From positions 62,001 to 126,000 of the forward strand of contig NZ_JAJNDA010000014.1 in the NCBI RefSeq assembly GCF_021026295.1: 64,000 nt of DNA. The letters are read 5' to 3'. Numbering within the stretch: position 1 is the stretch's first letter; each line of letters opens with the position of its first letter. Positions 16,366 to 24,674 of this stretch are shown piece after piece. This DNA comes from Actinomycetospora soli. Lineage in GTDB: Bacteria > Actinomycetota > Actinomycetes > Mycobacteriales > Pseudonocardiaceae. The notes under the pieces are model-generated. The model ran no database searches. It was not told the origin of the DNA and was given only the letters and a program-made list of their open reading frames with translations. The position numbers and the translations under genes are program-made.

Positions 16366-17121
16366 TCAGCTCCCCAGGTGCCGCGCGAGGAAGGCGGTGA
16401 TCCGCTGCCAGCCGTCGACGGCGGCCTCGGGGCGGTACGACGGCCGGTCCACGGAGAAGAACGCGTGCCCCGCGCCGTCGTAGCGGTGGAACTCGTAGGT
16501 CTTGCCCGCCTCCTGCAGGAGCCGCTCCAGCTCGTCGACGTGGTCCGGCGCCGGGTGCGCGTCGTCGTTGCCGAACAGGCCGAGCAGCGGGGCGTCGACC
16601 TGTGCGATGCGCTCCGGGAACGGGTTCACCTGCAGTGGGAAACCCTCGGGGGCGGGCTCGATGACCAGCGCGCCGTAGCAGTCGATCGCGGCCTGGACGC
16701 CGACGTCGATCGCGGAGATCACCGCCTGCCGTCCACCCGAGCAGAAGCCGATCGTCCCGACCTTCCCGGTCGCGGTCGGCAGGCTCCGCAGCCACGCGGC
16801 CGCGCCGCGGGCGTCCCCGACGAAGCGCTCGTCCGGCACCCCACCCTGGGCGCGGGCCGTCGCGGCGGCGTCGTCGGGCTCGGCGTCGGGGGCCTCGCGG
16901 GTGTAGAGGTTCGGGCAGATCGCCGAGTACCCCATGGTCGCGAAGCGGCGGGTGATCTCCTTGGACTCCCGGTCGTAGCCGGGCATGTGGTGGACGACGA
17001 TCATGCCGGGGTGCGGGCCGGGGTCCATCGGACGGGCGGTGTAGGCCTCGATGAGGTCGTCACCGTGACCGCGGATGCCGATCGTCTCCGCGAGGGTCGC
17101 GTCGTAGCGCATGCGCAGCAT
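16366..17121 (-). CDS. Dienelactone hydrolase family protein
   Basis: A 251-aa alpha/beta-hydrolase with the cysteine nucleophile typical of DLH: GFCSGGR. Also seen: VVHHMPGYDRESKEITRRFA at the N-terminus, FGNDDAHPAPDHVDEL (acid) and GAGHAFF (histidine). Start ATG 17121 (MLRMRYDAT) has GGGA about 10 bases upstream; the upstream extension is proline-rich and unlike the family. Acts on lactone or ester substrates in the cytoplasm; coupled to DUF6295. Confidence 0.85.
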   Translation of the reverse strand: MLRMRYDATLAETIGIRGHGDDLIEAYTARPMDPGPHPGMIVVHHMPGYDRESKEITRRFATMGYSAICPNLYTREAPDAEPDDAAATARAQGGVPDERFVGDARGAAAWLRSLPTATGKVGTIGFCSGGRQAVISAIDVGVQAAIDCYGALVIEPAPEGFPLQVNPFPERIAQVDAPLLGLFGNDDAHPAPDHVDELERLLQEAGKTYEFHRYDGAGHAFFSVDRPSYRPEAAVDGWQRITAFLARHLGS

Positions 17122-17170
17122 CCGAGCACGTCCCGACGGCGGGTGCACTCCCGCTGCCGGGAACGTCCCG

Positions 17171-17710
17171 CTATCGCCGGTAGCGCGCGGGCCCGTCGTC
17201 GTACAGGTCCCCACCGTGCAGGTCGTTGACGACGAGGGCCGGGAAGTTCTCGATCGTCAGCTTCCGCACCGCCTCGGCGCCCAGGTCCTCGTAGGCGACG
17301 ATCTCGGCCGAGGTGATGCACTGCGAGAGCAGCGCCGCCGTGCCCTCGATGGCGCCGAAGTAGACGCAGCCGTGCTCGAGCATCGACGTCTTCACCTCGG
17401 CGTTGCGCCGTCCCTTGCCGATCATCGCGGCGAGCCCCCGCTCGACCAGCGCGGGGGAGTAGGCGTCGCACCGGCTCGCCGTCGTCGGGCCCGCGCTGCC
17501 GATGACGTGCCCGGGGCGGGCCGGGGTGGGGCCGACGAAGTAGATCGTGGCGCCGGAGACGTCGAACGGCAGCTCCTCGCCGGCGTCGATCGCCTCGAGG
17601 AACCGCGCGTGCGCGGCGTCGCGGGCGGTGTAGACGGTGCCGTTCAGGGTGACCGAGTCGCCGGCGTGCAGCGCGGCCGCGTCGGTCAGGGGCAGCTGCA
17701 GGTCCGTCAC
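17171..17710 (-). CDS. Fumarate hydratase class I / L(+)-tartrate dehydratase-type, beta subunit
   Basis: A 179-aa protein equal to the C-terminal domain of class I fumarases: VTLNGTVYTARDAAHARF, ATIYFVGPTPARPGHVIGSAGPTTASRCDAYSP, MIGKGRRN and GAIEGTAALLS. Its GTG (17710) overlaps the stop of the alpha subunit gene (GTGA). Together the two subunits make an oxygen-sensitive [4Fe-4S] hydro-lyase. Fumarase or tartrate dehydratase cannot be separated from sequence here. Confidence 0.88.
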   Translation of the reverse strand: MTDLQLPLTDAAALHAGDSVTLNGTVYTARDAAHARFLEAIDAGEELPFDVSGATIYFVGPTPARPGHVIGSAGPTTASRCDAYSPALVERGLAAMIGKGRRNAEVKTSMLEHGCVYFGAIEGTAALLSQCITSAEIVAYEDLGAEAVRKLTIENFPALVVNDLHGGDLYDDGPARYRR

Positions 17711-18561
17711 AGGGTCACGCTCCGCACCCGGTGGGAGTGGCAGTCCAGGTTGATCGCGACCGGGAACGCCGCGATGTGCGTCGGGTAGGCCTCGACGTGC
17801 ACCGCCACCGTGGTGACGGTGCCGCCGAACCCGGCCGGCCCGATGCCGGTCGCGTTGATCGCGTCGACCAGCTCGGCCTCGAGGTCGGCGAGCTTCGGGT
17901 CGGGCGAGCGCGAGCCGGTCGGGTTGCGGGTGAGCGCCCGCTTGGCGAGCACCGCGGCCCGGTCGAACGTGCCGCCCATCCCGATCCCGACCGTCACCGG
18001 CGGGCTCGCGCTCGGGCCCGCCTTCTCGATCGTCTCGACGACGAAGCGCTTCATCCCCTCGACGCCCGCCGCGGGGGTGAGCATCGTCAGCGCGCTCATG
18101 TTGTCGCAGCCCGCGCCCTTGACCAGCAGCGTCAGCTCGATTCCCGACCCGGGCACGAGGTCGTAGTGCACCATCGCCGGGGTGTTGTCGCCGGTGTTCA
18201 CGCGGTCGACGGGGGAGCGCACGAGCGACGCGCGCAGGTAGCCGTCGGAGTACCCCTCGGCCACCCCGCGGTCGATCGCCTCGGCGAGCGAGCCGCCGGT
18301 GAAGTGGACGTCCTGCCCGATCGTCAGGAACACCACCGCGTAGCCCGTGTCCTGGCAGAAGGCGATCTGCTCGGCGGCCGACACCCGCGCGTTCTCCAGC
18401 AGCCGGTCGAACACCTCGCGTCCGATCGGCGACTCCTCGGCGTCCCGCCCGCGCTCGAGCGCGGCGACGTGGTCCTCGCGCAGCTCGTGGTTGGCCTCGA
18501 CGCACAGCTTCCGGACGACGGCCTCGACCTCGGCGACGTCGACCGTGCGCAACTCGCTCAC
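17707..18561 (-). CDS. Fumarate hydratase class I-type, alpha subunit
   Basis: A 284-aa subunit with the three iron-sulfur cysteine regions of class I fumarases: IAFCQDTGYAVVF, VKGAGCDNMSALTML and INLDCHSHR. Start GTG 18561 (VSELRTVDVAEVEAVVRKL) fits the family; the upstream in-frame extension overlaps an inverted repeat. Translationally coupled to the beta subunit gene. The reaction is reversible hydration of fumarate to malate (or a related dicarboxylate). Confidence 0.88.
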   Translation of the reverse strand: MSELRTVDVAEVEAVVRKLCVEANHELREDHVAALERGRDAEESPIGREVFDRLLENARVSAAEQIAFCQDTGYAVVFLTIGQDVHFTGGSLAEAIDRGVAEGYSDGYLRASLVRSPVDRVNTGDNTPAMVHYDLVPGSGIELTLLVKGAGCDNMSALTMLTPAAGVEGMKRFVVETIEKAGPSASPPVTVGIGMGGTFDRAAVLAKRALTRNPTGSRSPDPKLADLEAELVDAINATGIGPAGFGGTVTTVAVHVEAYPTHIAAFPVAINLDCHSHRVRSVTL

Positions 18562-18606
18562 GCGGACGACCTCACCACAGCGGTCCCCCGCCCGCACCAT
18601 GTCGAC

Positions 18607-18684
18607 CATGATCACGGCGGCGGGACGGCCATGGCTGCCGCGGAGATCGACATCAGCCACGACGGCCCCACCGACGTGATCATG
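18607..18684. repeat. CATGATCACG inverted repeat
   Basis: CATGATCACG (18607-18616) and CGTGATCATG (18675-18684) are perfect 10-bp inverted arms, 58 bp apart, with similarity continuing outward and inward (CGG-GGG). The right arm overlaps the last codons of the convergently placed TetR gene end region; both neighbours are on the minus strand. Confidence 0.55.
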
Positions 18685-19276
18685 ACGGCGAGGCGAAGGT
18701 CGCGACCTGGGCCGCGAAGGCGTCCAGCACCGTCCGGGCCGCGTCCGAGTCCCGGTCGACGAGCCAGGCGATCGTCACCCCGTCGGTCACGACGACGAGC
18801 ATCCGCGCGAGCTGCGCCACCGGCACCGACCACGTCACCCCGCACGCGTCGGCGAGCGACGACAGCGTCGCCGCCGCCGTCCGGTGGTACGCCTCGTACT
18901 GCCGCTGCGCGACCCCGGCCAGCGACGGCTCGTGCAGCGCGTGGTGGGTCAGCCCGGTGAGCACGACCTCCCGCTCCGGCGCCGCCTCGACCGTCGCCCA
19001 CCACTGGCGCAGCGTCTCCCGCAGCGACGGTCCGAGACCCCCGACGATGTGCACGCCGTCGGCCTGGGCGTCGCGCAGCGCGGACACCGTGACCTCGGTG
19101 AGCTCGACGAACAGCTCCTCCTTGGACGCGAAGCAGTAGTGGAACGCCGCCACCGGGGCGCCCGCCTCGGCGCAGATCCGGCGGGTGGTCGCGGCCGCGA
19201 AGCCCTCGGCGCCGATCACCCGGAACGCCGCCTCGACCAGCTGGCGTCGTCGGTCGGACGCCGACACCCGTGCCAC
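18680..19276 (-). CDS. TetR family transcriptional regulator
   Basis: A 198-aa repressor: HTH in RRICAEAGAPVAAFHYCFASK with the usual TetR N-terminal helix VEAAFRVIGAEGFAAATT. The C-terminal domain contains VVLTGLTHHALHEP and MLVVVTDGVTIAWLVDRD. GTG 19276 has a G-rich stretch (GGGGGG) upstream; TTG 19300 is an alternative. Divergent from the APC transporter operon across a GGACA-AC-TGTCC palindrome, so it probably controls uptake and use of the transported compound. Confidence 0.85.
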   Translation of the reverse strand: MARVSASDRRRQLVEAAFRVIGAEGFAAATTRRICAEAGAPVAAFHYCFASKEELFVELTEVTVSALRDAQADGVHIVGGLGPSLRETLRQWWATVEAAPEREVVLTGLTHHALHEPSLAGVAQRQYEAYHRTAAATLSSLADACGVTWSVPVAQLARMLVVVTDGVTIAWLVDRDSDAARTVLDAFAAQVATFASPS

Positions 19277-19294
19277 GCGGAACCCCCCGAACTT

Positions 19295-19306
19295 GGACAA
19301 CTGTCC
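19295..19306. promoter_or_regulatory. Putative TetR operator GGACAACTGTCC
   Basis: Perfect 5-bp arms around AC, extended as TTGGACAACTGTCCCA, lying between the TetR start (19276) and the APC transporter start (19350). A TTGACT element follows at 19313. Position and symmetry fit autoregulation and control of the divergent operon. Confidence 0.55.
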
Positions 19307-19349
19307 CAGACGCTTGACTCAGTATGACCCACGTCGCACGCTGAGTCCC

Positions 19350-20816
19350 GTGGAGGCCGGATACGCGAGTGCGTTCCCGCGGGTGCTGCGACGGTTCGCG
19401 CTGTTCGCGATCGCGTTCTCCGTCGTCTCGATCACCACCGGGATCTTCGTCAACTACGCCTACGGGCTCACCACGCTCGGCCCGGCCGCGGTGTGGCTGT
19501 GGCCGGTGGCGGCCGCCGGGCAGCTCCTCGTGGTCCTGGTGCTCGCGGAGCTCGCCGCACACATGCCGCTGGCGGGGGCGAACTACCAGTGGTCGGCGCG
19601 GCTGGTGAACACCGGCTTCGGCTACACGGTGGGCGCGCTGGGCCTGCTCTACTCCGCGGTCGGACTGCCCGGGATCGCGCTCGTGGGGCTCGCCCCGCTG
19701 GCCGCGACCGTGCTCGGGCTCGACGCCGCCGACCCGCTGACGCTGCTGGTGATCGCCGTCGTGGCGCTGCTCCTCGCGTACGCGGTGAACATCGTGCGCG
19801 TCCAGCTCGCGGCCCGCGTGAACAACCTGGCGGTGTTCGCCGAGATCGCCGGCACTGTCGTGCTCTCGGTCCTGCTGCTGGTCCTCTGGGCCACCCACCG
19901 CGGCACCACGCCCGACGGCGGGCACGGGCTCGCCTTCCTCGCCGTCACGAACCCGGGGACCCCGCTCGCCGACGGCATCGTCGGCGGCGCGCTCATCGGC
20001 ATCTTCACGCTCGTCGGGTTCGAGGCTGCGGCGGACATGGCCGAGGAGGCCGTCGACGCCCGACGCACCGTGCCGCGGGCGATGATCGTCGCCGCGCTCG
20101 TCTCCGGGGTGCTCGGGTGGGTCGCGCTGATCGGCTTCACGGTCGCGATCCCCGACCTCGGCGCCGTCGAGGCATCGCCGGTCCCGCTCGCGGCGATCGC
20201 GACGTACTGGCTCGGCCCGGTGCTCACCGACGTGTTCCTGGTGGTCGTCGTGTTCTCGATGTTCGCCCTGCTCGTGGTGGCCGCGGCGTCGAACTCCCGG
20301 CTGATCTTCGCGATGGCCCGCGACGGGCTGCTCCCGGCCTCCCGTGCCCTGAGCCGGGTGAACGCGGCGACGGCGACGCCGGTGTTCGCGCTGGTCGTGA
20401 GTCTCGTGCTCTGCCTGGCGCTGCTGGGCTACGGGACGCTCGACGGCGCGGCCTTCACCATCCTGGTCGGGGCCACGGCGCTCGTGCCGTACCTCATCTA
20501 CCTGCTCACCCTCGGCGGTTACCTCGCGCGGCGGAAGCGTCTTCGTGGCATCGACGGAGCCGGGCGGGCTCCGTTCACCTTGGGTCGCGCGGCGCTGCCG
20601 GTGGCCGGGCTCGCGATGCTGTGGCTCGTCGTCGTGGTGGCGGCGCTGACCCTGCCCGAGGCCTTCCGGGCCGCCGACCACGTGGTGCTGGGCGGGCTCG
20701 CCCTCACCGGGCTCTGGTACGTGGCGGTGCTGCGGCGCCGCCTGCGCGACGGGACCGCGGGGCTGCCCGGCCCCGACCCGTCGTCGGGAAAGGAGAGGTC
20801 CCTTGACCTGGCGTAA
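19350..20816 (+). CDS. APC superfamily amino-acid/amine permease
   Basis: A 488-aa membrane protein with about 12 hydrophobic spans. APC hallmarks: AFSVVSITTGIFVNYAYGL in TM1, PLAGANYQWSARLVNTGFGYTVG, TLVGFEAAADMAEEAVDARRTVPRAM after TM6, and SNSRLIFAMARDGLLPASRAL. The pattern is closest to the eukaryote-like amino-acid/choline transporter (ACT/UGA4) branch. GTG 19350 chosen because it directly precedes the first span. Begins an operon with a lactone oxidase and a D-threonine-aldolase-like enzyme. Confidence 0.87.
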   Translation: MEAGYASAFPRVLRRFALFAIAFSVVSITTGIFVNYAYGLTTLGPAAVWLWPVAAAGQLLVVLVLAELAAHMPLAGANYQWSARLVNTGFGYTVGALGLLYSAVGLPGIALVGLAPLAATVLGLDAADPLTLLVIAVVALLLAYAVNIVRVQLAARVNNLAVFAEIAGTVVLSVLLLVLWATHRGTTPDGGHGLAFLAVTNPGTPLADGIVGGALIGIFTLVGFEAAADMAEEAVDARRTVPRAMIVAALVSGVLGWVALIGFTVAIPDLGAVEASPVPLAAIATYWLGPVLTDVFLVVVVFSMFALLVVAAASNSRLIFAMARDGLLPASRALSRVNAATATPVFALVVSLVLCLALLGYGTLDGAAFTILVGATALVPYLIYLLTLGGYLARRKRLRGIDGAGRAPFTLGRAALPVAGLAMLWLVVVVAALTLPEAFRAADHVVLGGLALTGLWYVAVLRRRLRDGTAGLPGPDPSSGKERSLDLA

Positions 20817-22092
20817 CTGGGCCGGGAACCAGCGCACGACCCCCACGCGACGCGTGGTCGCGCGCACCACCCAGGACGTGGTGACGGCGGTGAAGGAGGC
20901 CGCGCGCGACGGGGTCCGCGTGAAGGCGACGGGCTCCGGCCACTCGTTCACCGGGATCGGCGCGCCGGACGGCATCGCGCTCGCGGTTCCGTCGCAGGGG
21001 GTCCCGGAGGTGCACGGGATGCTCGCGACGGTGCCCGCGGGGATGACGATCCGGGCGGTGAACGCGGCGCTGTGGGAGCAGGGCCTCGCGCTGCCGAACC
21101 TGGGCGACATCGACGCGCAGACGATCGCGGGTGCGGTCGCCACCGGGACGCACGGCACCGGCGCGGGCCACACCGGGATCGCGGCCCGCATCCGCGCGCT
21201 GGCGCTGGTGCTCGCGGACGGGACGGTCCTGTCCTGCTCCGCCACGGAGCACCCGGAGATCTTCCACCACGCGCGGGTGGGGCTCGGCGCGCTGGGGATC
21301 GTCACCGCGGTGACGCTCGAGTGCGTCCCGGCGTTCACGCTGCACGCCACGGAGGCGGCGCGACCGCTGGCCGAGGTGCTGGAGGGGTTCGACGAGCTCG
21401 CGGCGCAGCACGACCACGTCGAGTTCTACTGGTTCCCGCACACCGAGGTCGCCGCCACGAAGATCAACGACCGGACGACGGCCACCGGGCCGACCCGGTC
21501 GCGGGTCGGCGCCTGGGTGGGCGACGAGCTGCGCGGCAACGGCGCGTTCGAGCTGGTGTGCCGGGCCGGCGCGGCCGTGCCGTCCGCGGTGCCGGCGCTG
21601 AACCGCGTCATGGCCGGGCAGATGGCCAACGCCGAGTACGTCGACCGCTCCTACCGCGTGTTCACGAGCCCGCGACGGGTGCGGTTCCTGGAGATGGAGT
21701 ACGCGGTGCCGCGGGCGGCCCTCGGTGAGGCCTTCGCCGGGCTCCGCGCGGCGGCGGAGCGGCACGGGGCCGACGTGACGTTCCCGGTCGAGGTGCGGGT
21801 GGCGGCGGCGGACGACGTCCCGCTGTCCACGGCGTCGGGCCGGGACTCCGCCTATCTCGCGGTCCACGTGCACCACACCCGACCGCACGAGGCGTACTTC
21901 GGCGCGGTGGAGTCGGTGATGACGGCCCTCGACGGCCGCCCGCACTGGGGGAAGCTGCACACCCGGGCCGCGGCGCAGCTCGCCGCGTCGTACCCGGAGT
22001 TCGGCGACTTCGTGGCCCTGCGCGACCGCCTCGACCCGGAGCGCCGCTTCGGCAACGCCCACCTGGAGAGGATCCTCGGTGCAGCTGGCTGA
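20803..22092 (+). CDS. FAD-binding D-arabinono-1,4-lactone oxidase family protein
   Basis: A 429-aa VAO/PCMH-fold flavoenzyme: VKATGSGHSFTGIGAPDG (FAD pyrophosphate region), GDIDAQTIAGAVATGTHGTG, HARVGLGALGIVTAVTLECVP, and the ALO C-terminus HVEFYWFPHT ... HWGKLHTR ... FVALRDRLDPERRFGNAHLERIL. The HWGK motif is the ALO/GULO signature. Start is TTG 20803 with a strong AAGGAGAGG upstream; it overlaps the transporter end by 14 bp. It oxidises aldono-lactones or related sugars; the exact substrate is open. Confidence 0.9.
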   Translation: MTWRNWAGNQRTTPTRRVVARTTQDVVTAVKEAARDGVRVKATGSGHSFTGIGAPDGIALAVPSQGVPEVHGMLATVPAGMTIRAVNAALWEQGLALPNLGDIDAQTIAGAVATGTHGTGAGHTGIAARIRALALVLADGTVLSCSATEHPEIFHHARVGLGALGIVTAVTLECVPAFTLHATEAARPLAEVLEGFDELAAQHDHVEFYWFPHTEVAATKINDRTTATGPTRSRVGAWVGDELRGNGAFELVCRAGAAVPSAVPALNRVMAGQMANAEYVDRSYRVFTSPRRVRFLEMEYAVPRAALGEAFAGLRAAAERHGADVTFPVEVRVAAADDVPLSTASGRDSAYLAVHVHHTRPHEAYFGAVESVMTALDGRPHWGKLHTRAAAQLAASYPEFGDFVALRDRLDPERRFGNAHLERILGAAG

Positions 22093-23080
22093 CCTCACGA
22101 CCCCGGCGCTCGTCGTCGACGCAGCGGCCCTCGAGTCCAACCTCGCCGCGATGGCCGCGCGGTGGCCGGGGGAGACGCTGCGCCCGCACGTGAAGGCGCA
22201 CAAGACGACCGCGCTGGCCGCCCGTCAGGCCGCCCACGGCGCCGTCGGGTTCACCTGCGCGACGATCCGCGAGGTCGAGGGCATGGCCGCGGCCGGTCTC
22301 GGCCAGGACCTGCTGCTCGCCAACGAGGTCCTCGACACCCGTCGCCTCGGCCGGCTCGATGCGCGGGTGACGGTCGCGGTCGACTCCCCGGAGACGGTGG
22401 ACGCGGCCGCGGCGGGCGGGGTGCGCGAGGTTCTGGTCGACGTCAACGTCGGGATGCCGCGCTGCGGGTGCCGTCCCGAGGAGGCCGGGGCGCTGGCCGA
22501 CCGGGCGCGGGCCGCCGGGCTGACCGTCCGCGGGGTGATGGGCTACGAGGGGCACCTGCAGGCCTGGCCGGACGCCGACGAGCGGGCGAGGCTCACGACG
22601 ACCGCGATGGAGCTCCTGCTCGCCGCGCACCGCGACGTCGGCGGCGACGTGATCTCCGGCGGGGGCACGGGTACCGCCGCGTGCAACCCGTACGTGACGG
22701 AGATGCAGGCCGGCTCGTACGCGCTCATGGACTCCGCCTACGCCGCGGCCGGCGTCGGTCACGCCCAGGCGCTGCACGTGCTCGGGACGGTGGTGCACGT
22801 GTCGGTCGCGCGTCCGGACATGCCCGCGTACGCCGTCGCCGACGTCGGGCTCAAGGCGCTGGGCATGGACCACGGCAACCCGACGATCCCCGGCGCGCAG
22901 GTCTGGTTCTGCTCCGACGAGCACGTGACGTTCGCCGCCGACGACCCCGTGCGGGTGGGTGACCGCGTCCTCGTGATCCCCGCGCACGTCGACCCGACGG
23001 TGGCCTACCACGAGCGGATGCACGTCGTCCGCGACGAGGAGGTCCTCGAGACCTGGTCGGTGGATCTGCGGGGCTGGTAG
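22079..23080 (+). CDS. D-threonine aldolase-like PLP enzyme (alanine-racemase N-terminal fold)
   Basis: A 333-aa fold-type III PLP enzyme. The Schiff-base lysine is in LRPHVKAHKT; VDVNVGMPRCGC and GYEGHLQAW are typical of the D-threonine aldolase/D-serine dehydratase family. The metal site HxD appears near the C-terminus in VIPAHVDPTVAYHE. Cleaves or dehydrates D-hydroxy amino acids with PLP and a divalent metal. GTG start 22079 overlaps the oxidase gene by 14 bp, third gene of the APC operon. Confidence 0.87.
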   Translation: MQLADLTTPALVVDAAALESNLAAMAARWPGETLRPHVKAHKTTALAARQAAHGAVGFTCATIREVEGMAAAGLGQDLLLANEVLDTRRLGRLDARVTVAVDSPETVDAAAAGGVREVLVDVNVGMPRCGCRPEEAGALADRARAAGLTVRGVMGYEGHLQAWPDADERARLTTTAMELLLAAHRDVGGDVISGGGTGTAACNPYVTEMQAGSYALMDSAYAAAGVGHAQALHVLGTVVHVSVARPDMPAYAVADVGLKALGMDHGNPTIPGAQVWFCSDEHVTFAADDPVRVGDRVLVIPAHVDPTVAYHERMHVVRDEEVLETWSVDLRGW

Positions 23081-23174
23081 GGGTTAGTCCTCCCCCCGTC
23101 ATCGGGTACGGCAGGCCGGCAAGCAGCTGAGTCGGCCGTCCGCACCCGTGGCGGCCAGGAGGAGGAACGACCTG

Positions 23175-24302
23175 ATGGACCTGTCGCGCACGCGGGAACT
23201 CTTCGAGCGGCCGGGGCCGTTCGCGACGGTCTACCTGGAGGCGACGAACCCCGGCGAGAACGCGGCCAAGCAGACCGAGCTGCGCTGGCGTGGACTGGCG
23301 GACTCGCTCACCGAGCAGGGCGCCGACGACAAGACGGTCGCCGCGCTGGGCGAGGTCTTCGGCGAGAACCGGGGCGGCGAGCTCGACGCCTACGGCCGCG
23401 TCGTCGTGGCAGCTGGCGGCGAGGTGCTCCTCGACGAGGCCGTCGAGGGCGTCGACCGCTCCGGGGACGTGGCGACCTGGTCCCCGCTGCCCGAGCTGGG
23501 CTCGTACTTCCGGTCGCAGTCCGGCAGCGTCCGCGTGGTGCTCGCGGTGGTCGACCAGACCGGGGGCGACGTCTACCAGGTGGTCGCGTCGAATGTCGAG
23601 GGCGCCCGGGAGGTGTCCGAGGAGACGATCCGCGGGTCCGCCGTCGAGTCCGTGCACAAGCCGCGCGAGGGCGGGAACGCCCACAAGCAGCGCCAGCGCC
23701 GCCACGCCGAGGCGAGCTACCAGAACGGCGCCGACGTGGTGAAGGGCATCCAGTCGGCCGTGAAGTCGTTCCGGCCGGAGATCATCGTGCTGGCGGGCGA
23801 GGTCAGCGGCCGCGAGGTCGTGCGCAGCGAGATGCCCAAGGACCTCGTCGAGCTCACCCGTGAGATCGACGCGGGCAGCCGGGCGGCGGGCGCGAGCGAG
23901 GACGCCCTCGAGGACGCCCTGCTCACCCAGGCGGGCCTCGCGGCCACCGAGAAGGAGACCGCCGTCCGCGAGCGGTTCCACGAGGCCAAGGGGCACAACA
24001 ACGCCGCCGAGGGCCTCGAGGCCGTGCTCGAGGCCGCCCGCAACGGTGCGGTGGACACGCTGCTGCTCGTCGACGGCACCCACGTCGAGGGCGACCTGTG
24101 GACCGGGTCCACCCCGGAGGCCATCTCCACCGAGCGCGACCGCGCCGCGTCGCTCACCGACGGCGAGGTCGTGCAGCGGCCGGCCGAGCAGGTGCTGCTG
24201 CGCACCACCGGCGCGCTCGGCGGCTCGGTCGCCGTGCTCGGGGCCGGCACCGAGCTGGTGGACAACGTCGGCGCCCTGCTGCGCTTCCCGGTCGGCGGCT
24301 GA
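23175..24302 (+). CDS. Bacterial eRF1-like domain protein (Rv2629 family)
   Basis: A 375-aa protein resembling the actinobacterial Rv2629/Vms1-type archaeo-eukaryotic release-factor homologues: ATVYLEATNPGENAAKQTELRWR, VVLAVVDQTGGDVYQVV, a central basic loop KPREGGNAHKQRQRRHAEASYQNGA, FRPEIIVLAGEVSGREVVRSEMPKDL and GAVDTLLLVDG. Family members are stress/dormancy-linked and proposed to act on stalled ribosomes. ATG 23175 follows GGAGGAACGACCTG, a clear ribosome-binding site. Confidence 0.8.
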   Translation: MDLSRTRELFERPGPFATVYLEATNPGENAAKQTELRWRGLADSLTEQGADDKTVAALGEVFGENRGGELDAYGRVVVAAGGEVLLDEAVEGVDRSGDVATWSPLPELGSYFRSQSGSVRVVLAVVDQTGGDVYQVVASNVEGAREVSEETIRGSAVESVHKPREGGNAHKQRQRRHAEASYQNGADVVKGIQSAVKSFRPEIIVLAGEVSGREVVRSEMPKDLVELTREIDAGSRAAGASEDALEDALLTQAGLAATEKETAVRERFHEAKGHNNAAEGLEAVLEAARNGAVDTLLLVDGTHVEGDLWTGSTPEAISTERDRAASLTDGEVVQRPAEQVLLRTTGALGGSVAVLGAGTELVDNVGALLRFPVGG

Positions 24303-24377
24303 CCGCGAGCCGGTCCGCCCCGGCCCGAGCACTCGGCACCTTGGCGGAGCGGCGCTTCAGCCAGCCCGTGCCGTTCC

Positions 24378-24474
24378 GACCTTGTCGCGGGCTTCTGTCG
24401 CCGTCGCCTGGCCTTGTCGCGGTGATTCGCCACGACAAGGTGGCGGGTTGGCGTCGGTTCGCCGCGACAAGGTT
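24378..24474. repeat. CCTTGTCGCGG composite repeat, unit A
   Basis: A 97-bp unit: CCTTGTCGCGG (24380-24390), CCTTGTCGCGG (24412-24422), then inverted CCACGACAAGG (24430-24440) and CCGCGACAAGG (24462-24472). The four motifs form nested hairpins. A second, roughly 87% identical direct copy is at 24565-24662. It lies in the 372-bp gap between convergent genes; no gene is seen in this gap. Confidence 0.85.
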
Positions 24475-24564
24475 GCGAGCGGGGGGCGGGCTCGGCATTC
24501 AGGGCCCGCGCCCTTCTCGCCCCGGCCCGCTTCGGCTCCGGGTTCGTACCCGTCGCCCCCGCCG

Positions 24565-24662
24565 GACCTTGTCGCGGGCTCCTGTCGCCCCCGCCTGGCC
24601 TTGTCGCGGCGAGTCACCACGACAAGGTGGCCGGCCGGCGTCGGTTCCCCGCGACAAGGCCG
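24565..24662. repeat. CCTTGTCGCGG composite repeat, unit B
   Basis: Direct copy of unit A, offset by 187 bp, with the same order of two CCTTGTCGCGG motifs and two inverted copies. Paired changes keep most of the stems, which suggests selection on structure or a mobile origin. It ends a few bases before the stop of sthA (minus strand, 24675), so it may also stop transcription from both sides. Confidence 0.85.
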
Positions 24663-24674
24663 CGAAGAGGGGGC

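Noticed and set aside
18612-21350. Minus-strand open frame of about 900 codons
   Set aside because: Covers the APC transporter and TetR gene in the wrong frame; composition is His/Arg/Glu-rich shadow of membrane codons with no family.
24378-24662. CRISPR array
   Set aside because: The repeated motifs are in both orientations, unit spacing is irregular, there are only two units and the spacers are themselves repeated.
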